DNA of 64,000 bases from positions 2,675,928 through 2,739,927 of the forward strand of contig OX337235.1 of NCBI GenBank assembly GCA_946965045.2, given 5' to 3'. The first letter of the stretch is position 1, and the number at the start of each line of letters is the position of its first letter. Below, piece after piece: positions 63,679 to 64,000 of this stretch. The translations under genes and the position numbers were made by a program. The notes below the pieces were generated by a model. It was not told where the DNA came from. It saw nothing but the letters and a program-made list of their open reading frames with translations, and ran no database searches. Source of the DNA: Epithemia pelagica (lineage: Eukaryota; Bacillariophyta; Bacillariophyceae; Surirellales; Surirellaceae).

Positions 63679-64000
63679 CATCTTATCCGAGATCTGTACC
63701 CCAAAGATTGGATTCAATCACTGCTCTTCTTTCGTTTGCTTCAAGCTGTTTTGGGTCATGTTCGCGTGGACATGTGTGTGAGCCATGCCGGCATCATGGG
63801 GACTATTTACATCTAGCGCCAGGAATAATTTTTCGAGTCATTCAATCTGACTGGGACAAGAGCGGTAACATTACCAACATTATCAGTAACTCAAGGCGCA
63901 TTAGGTTCCATCACGGCACTAAGAGATGGAGAAGTCAGCCTGGAGGTGCTCTCCACCTGCTCTAGGTGGAGATACAATACATGGAAGGAGAGGTGCGGAG
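63679..64000. other. 3' flank of PPR 3 to the window end
   Basis: Nothing supportable. A short palindrome (ggaggtgctctccacctgctctaggtgg, about 63940-63970) is visible. A neighbouring gene may begin beyond the edge. Confidence 0.35.

Overview
This window looks like nuclear DNA of a diatom (stramenopile alga), most likely a TE-rich pennate species. Three signals point there. (1) Two nuclear genes, ClpP and ferredoxin-NADP reductase, begin with bipartite plastid presequences: a signal peptide ending in an A-F cleavage motif such as AAAFAP. (2) The largest mobile element is a Ty1/copia retrotransposon whose protease and integrase motifs match the diatom CoDi lineages. (3) The genes are compact, with short GT-AG introns of mostly 57-120 bp and divergent or convergent packing.

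Positions 1-27,600 are accessory and transposon-rich. A relic of a DDE-type transposase-like gene (3-761 and 14219-14773) is split by a CoDi retrotransposon (762-13726) with 766-bp LTRs that differ at only five sites. A 4.7-kb piggyBac element (2357-7089) sits inside that retrotransposon, in a TTAA target. A 488-bp PIF/Harbinger-like MITE (13728-14215, TAA target) abuts the 3' LTR. Further on are a broken SET-domain gene, a cupin-fold ORF, an unknown ORF and a leucine-rich-repeat gene. A 0.9-kb internally deleted piggyBac copy (21963-22860), several short tandem repeats and gene debris follow. A third, decayed piggyBac relic (about 25970-27365) has been tandemly duplicated together with the 3' end of the next gene.

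Positions 27,600-53,520 are a dense housekeeping block in which most neighbours alternate between convergent and divergent. In order they are: a GET2/CAML-like ER membrane protein, a large SAC phosphoinositide phosphatase (7 exons), a membrane-anchored PhyH-type dioxygenase, plastid ClpP, plastid FNR, an organelle-type glutamyl-tRNA synthetase with a C-terminal EMAPII-like tRNA-binding domain, DNAJC11, holocytochrome c synthase, a zinc-ribbon protein, a membrane-anchored phytochelatin-synthase-like protein, and a DUF1769 protein. Most serve organelles: the plastid (ClpP, FNR), mitochondria (HCCS, DNAJC11) or either (GluRS).

Positions 53,559-63,678 hold three large PPR genes, two in tandem on the minus strand and one divergent, with basic N-termini that suggest organelle targeting and RNA binding.

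The best candidates for something new are: the two-gene piggyBac element with an intron-bearing accessory ORF; the phytochelatin-synthase domain behind a transmembrane anchor and a Trp-rich segment; the GluRS-EMAPII fusion; and the CoDi element with an extra ORF and a single in-frame stop between gag and pol.
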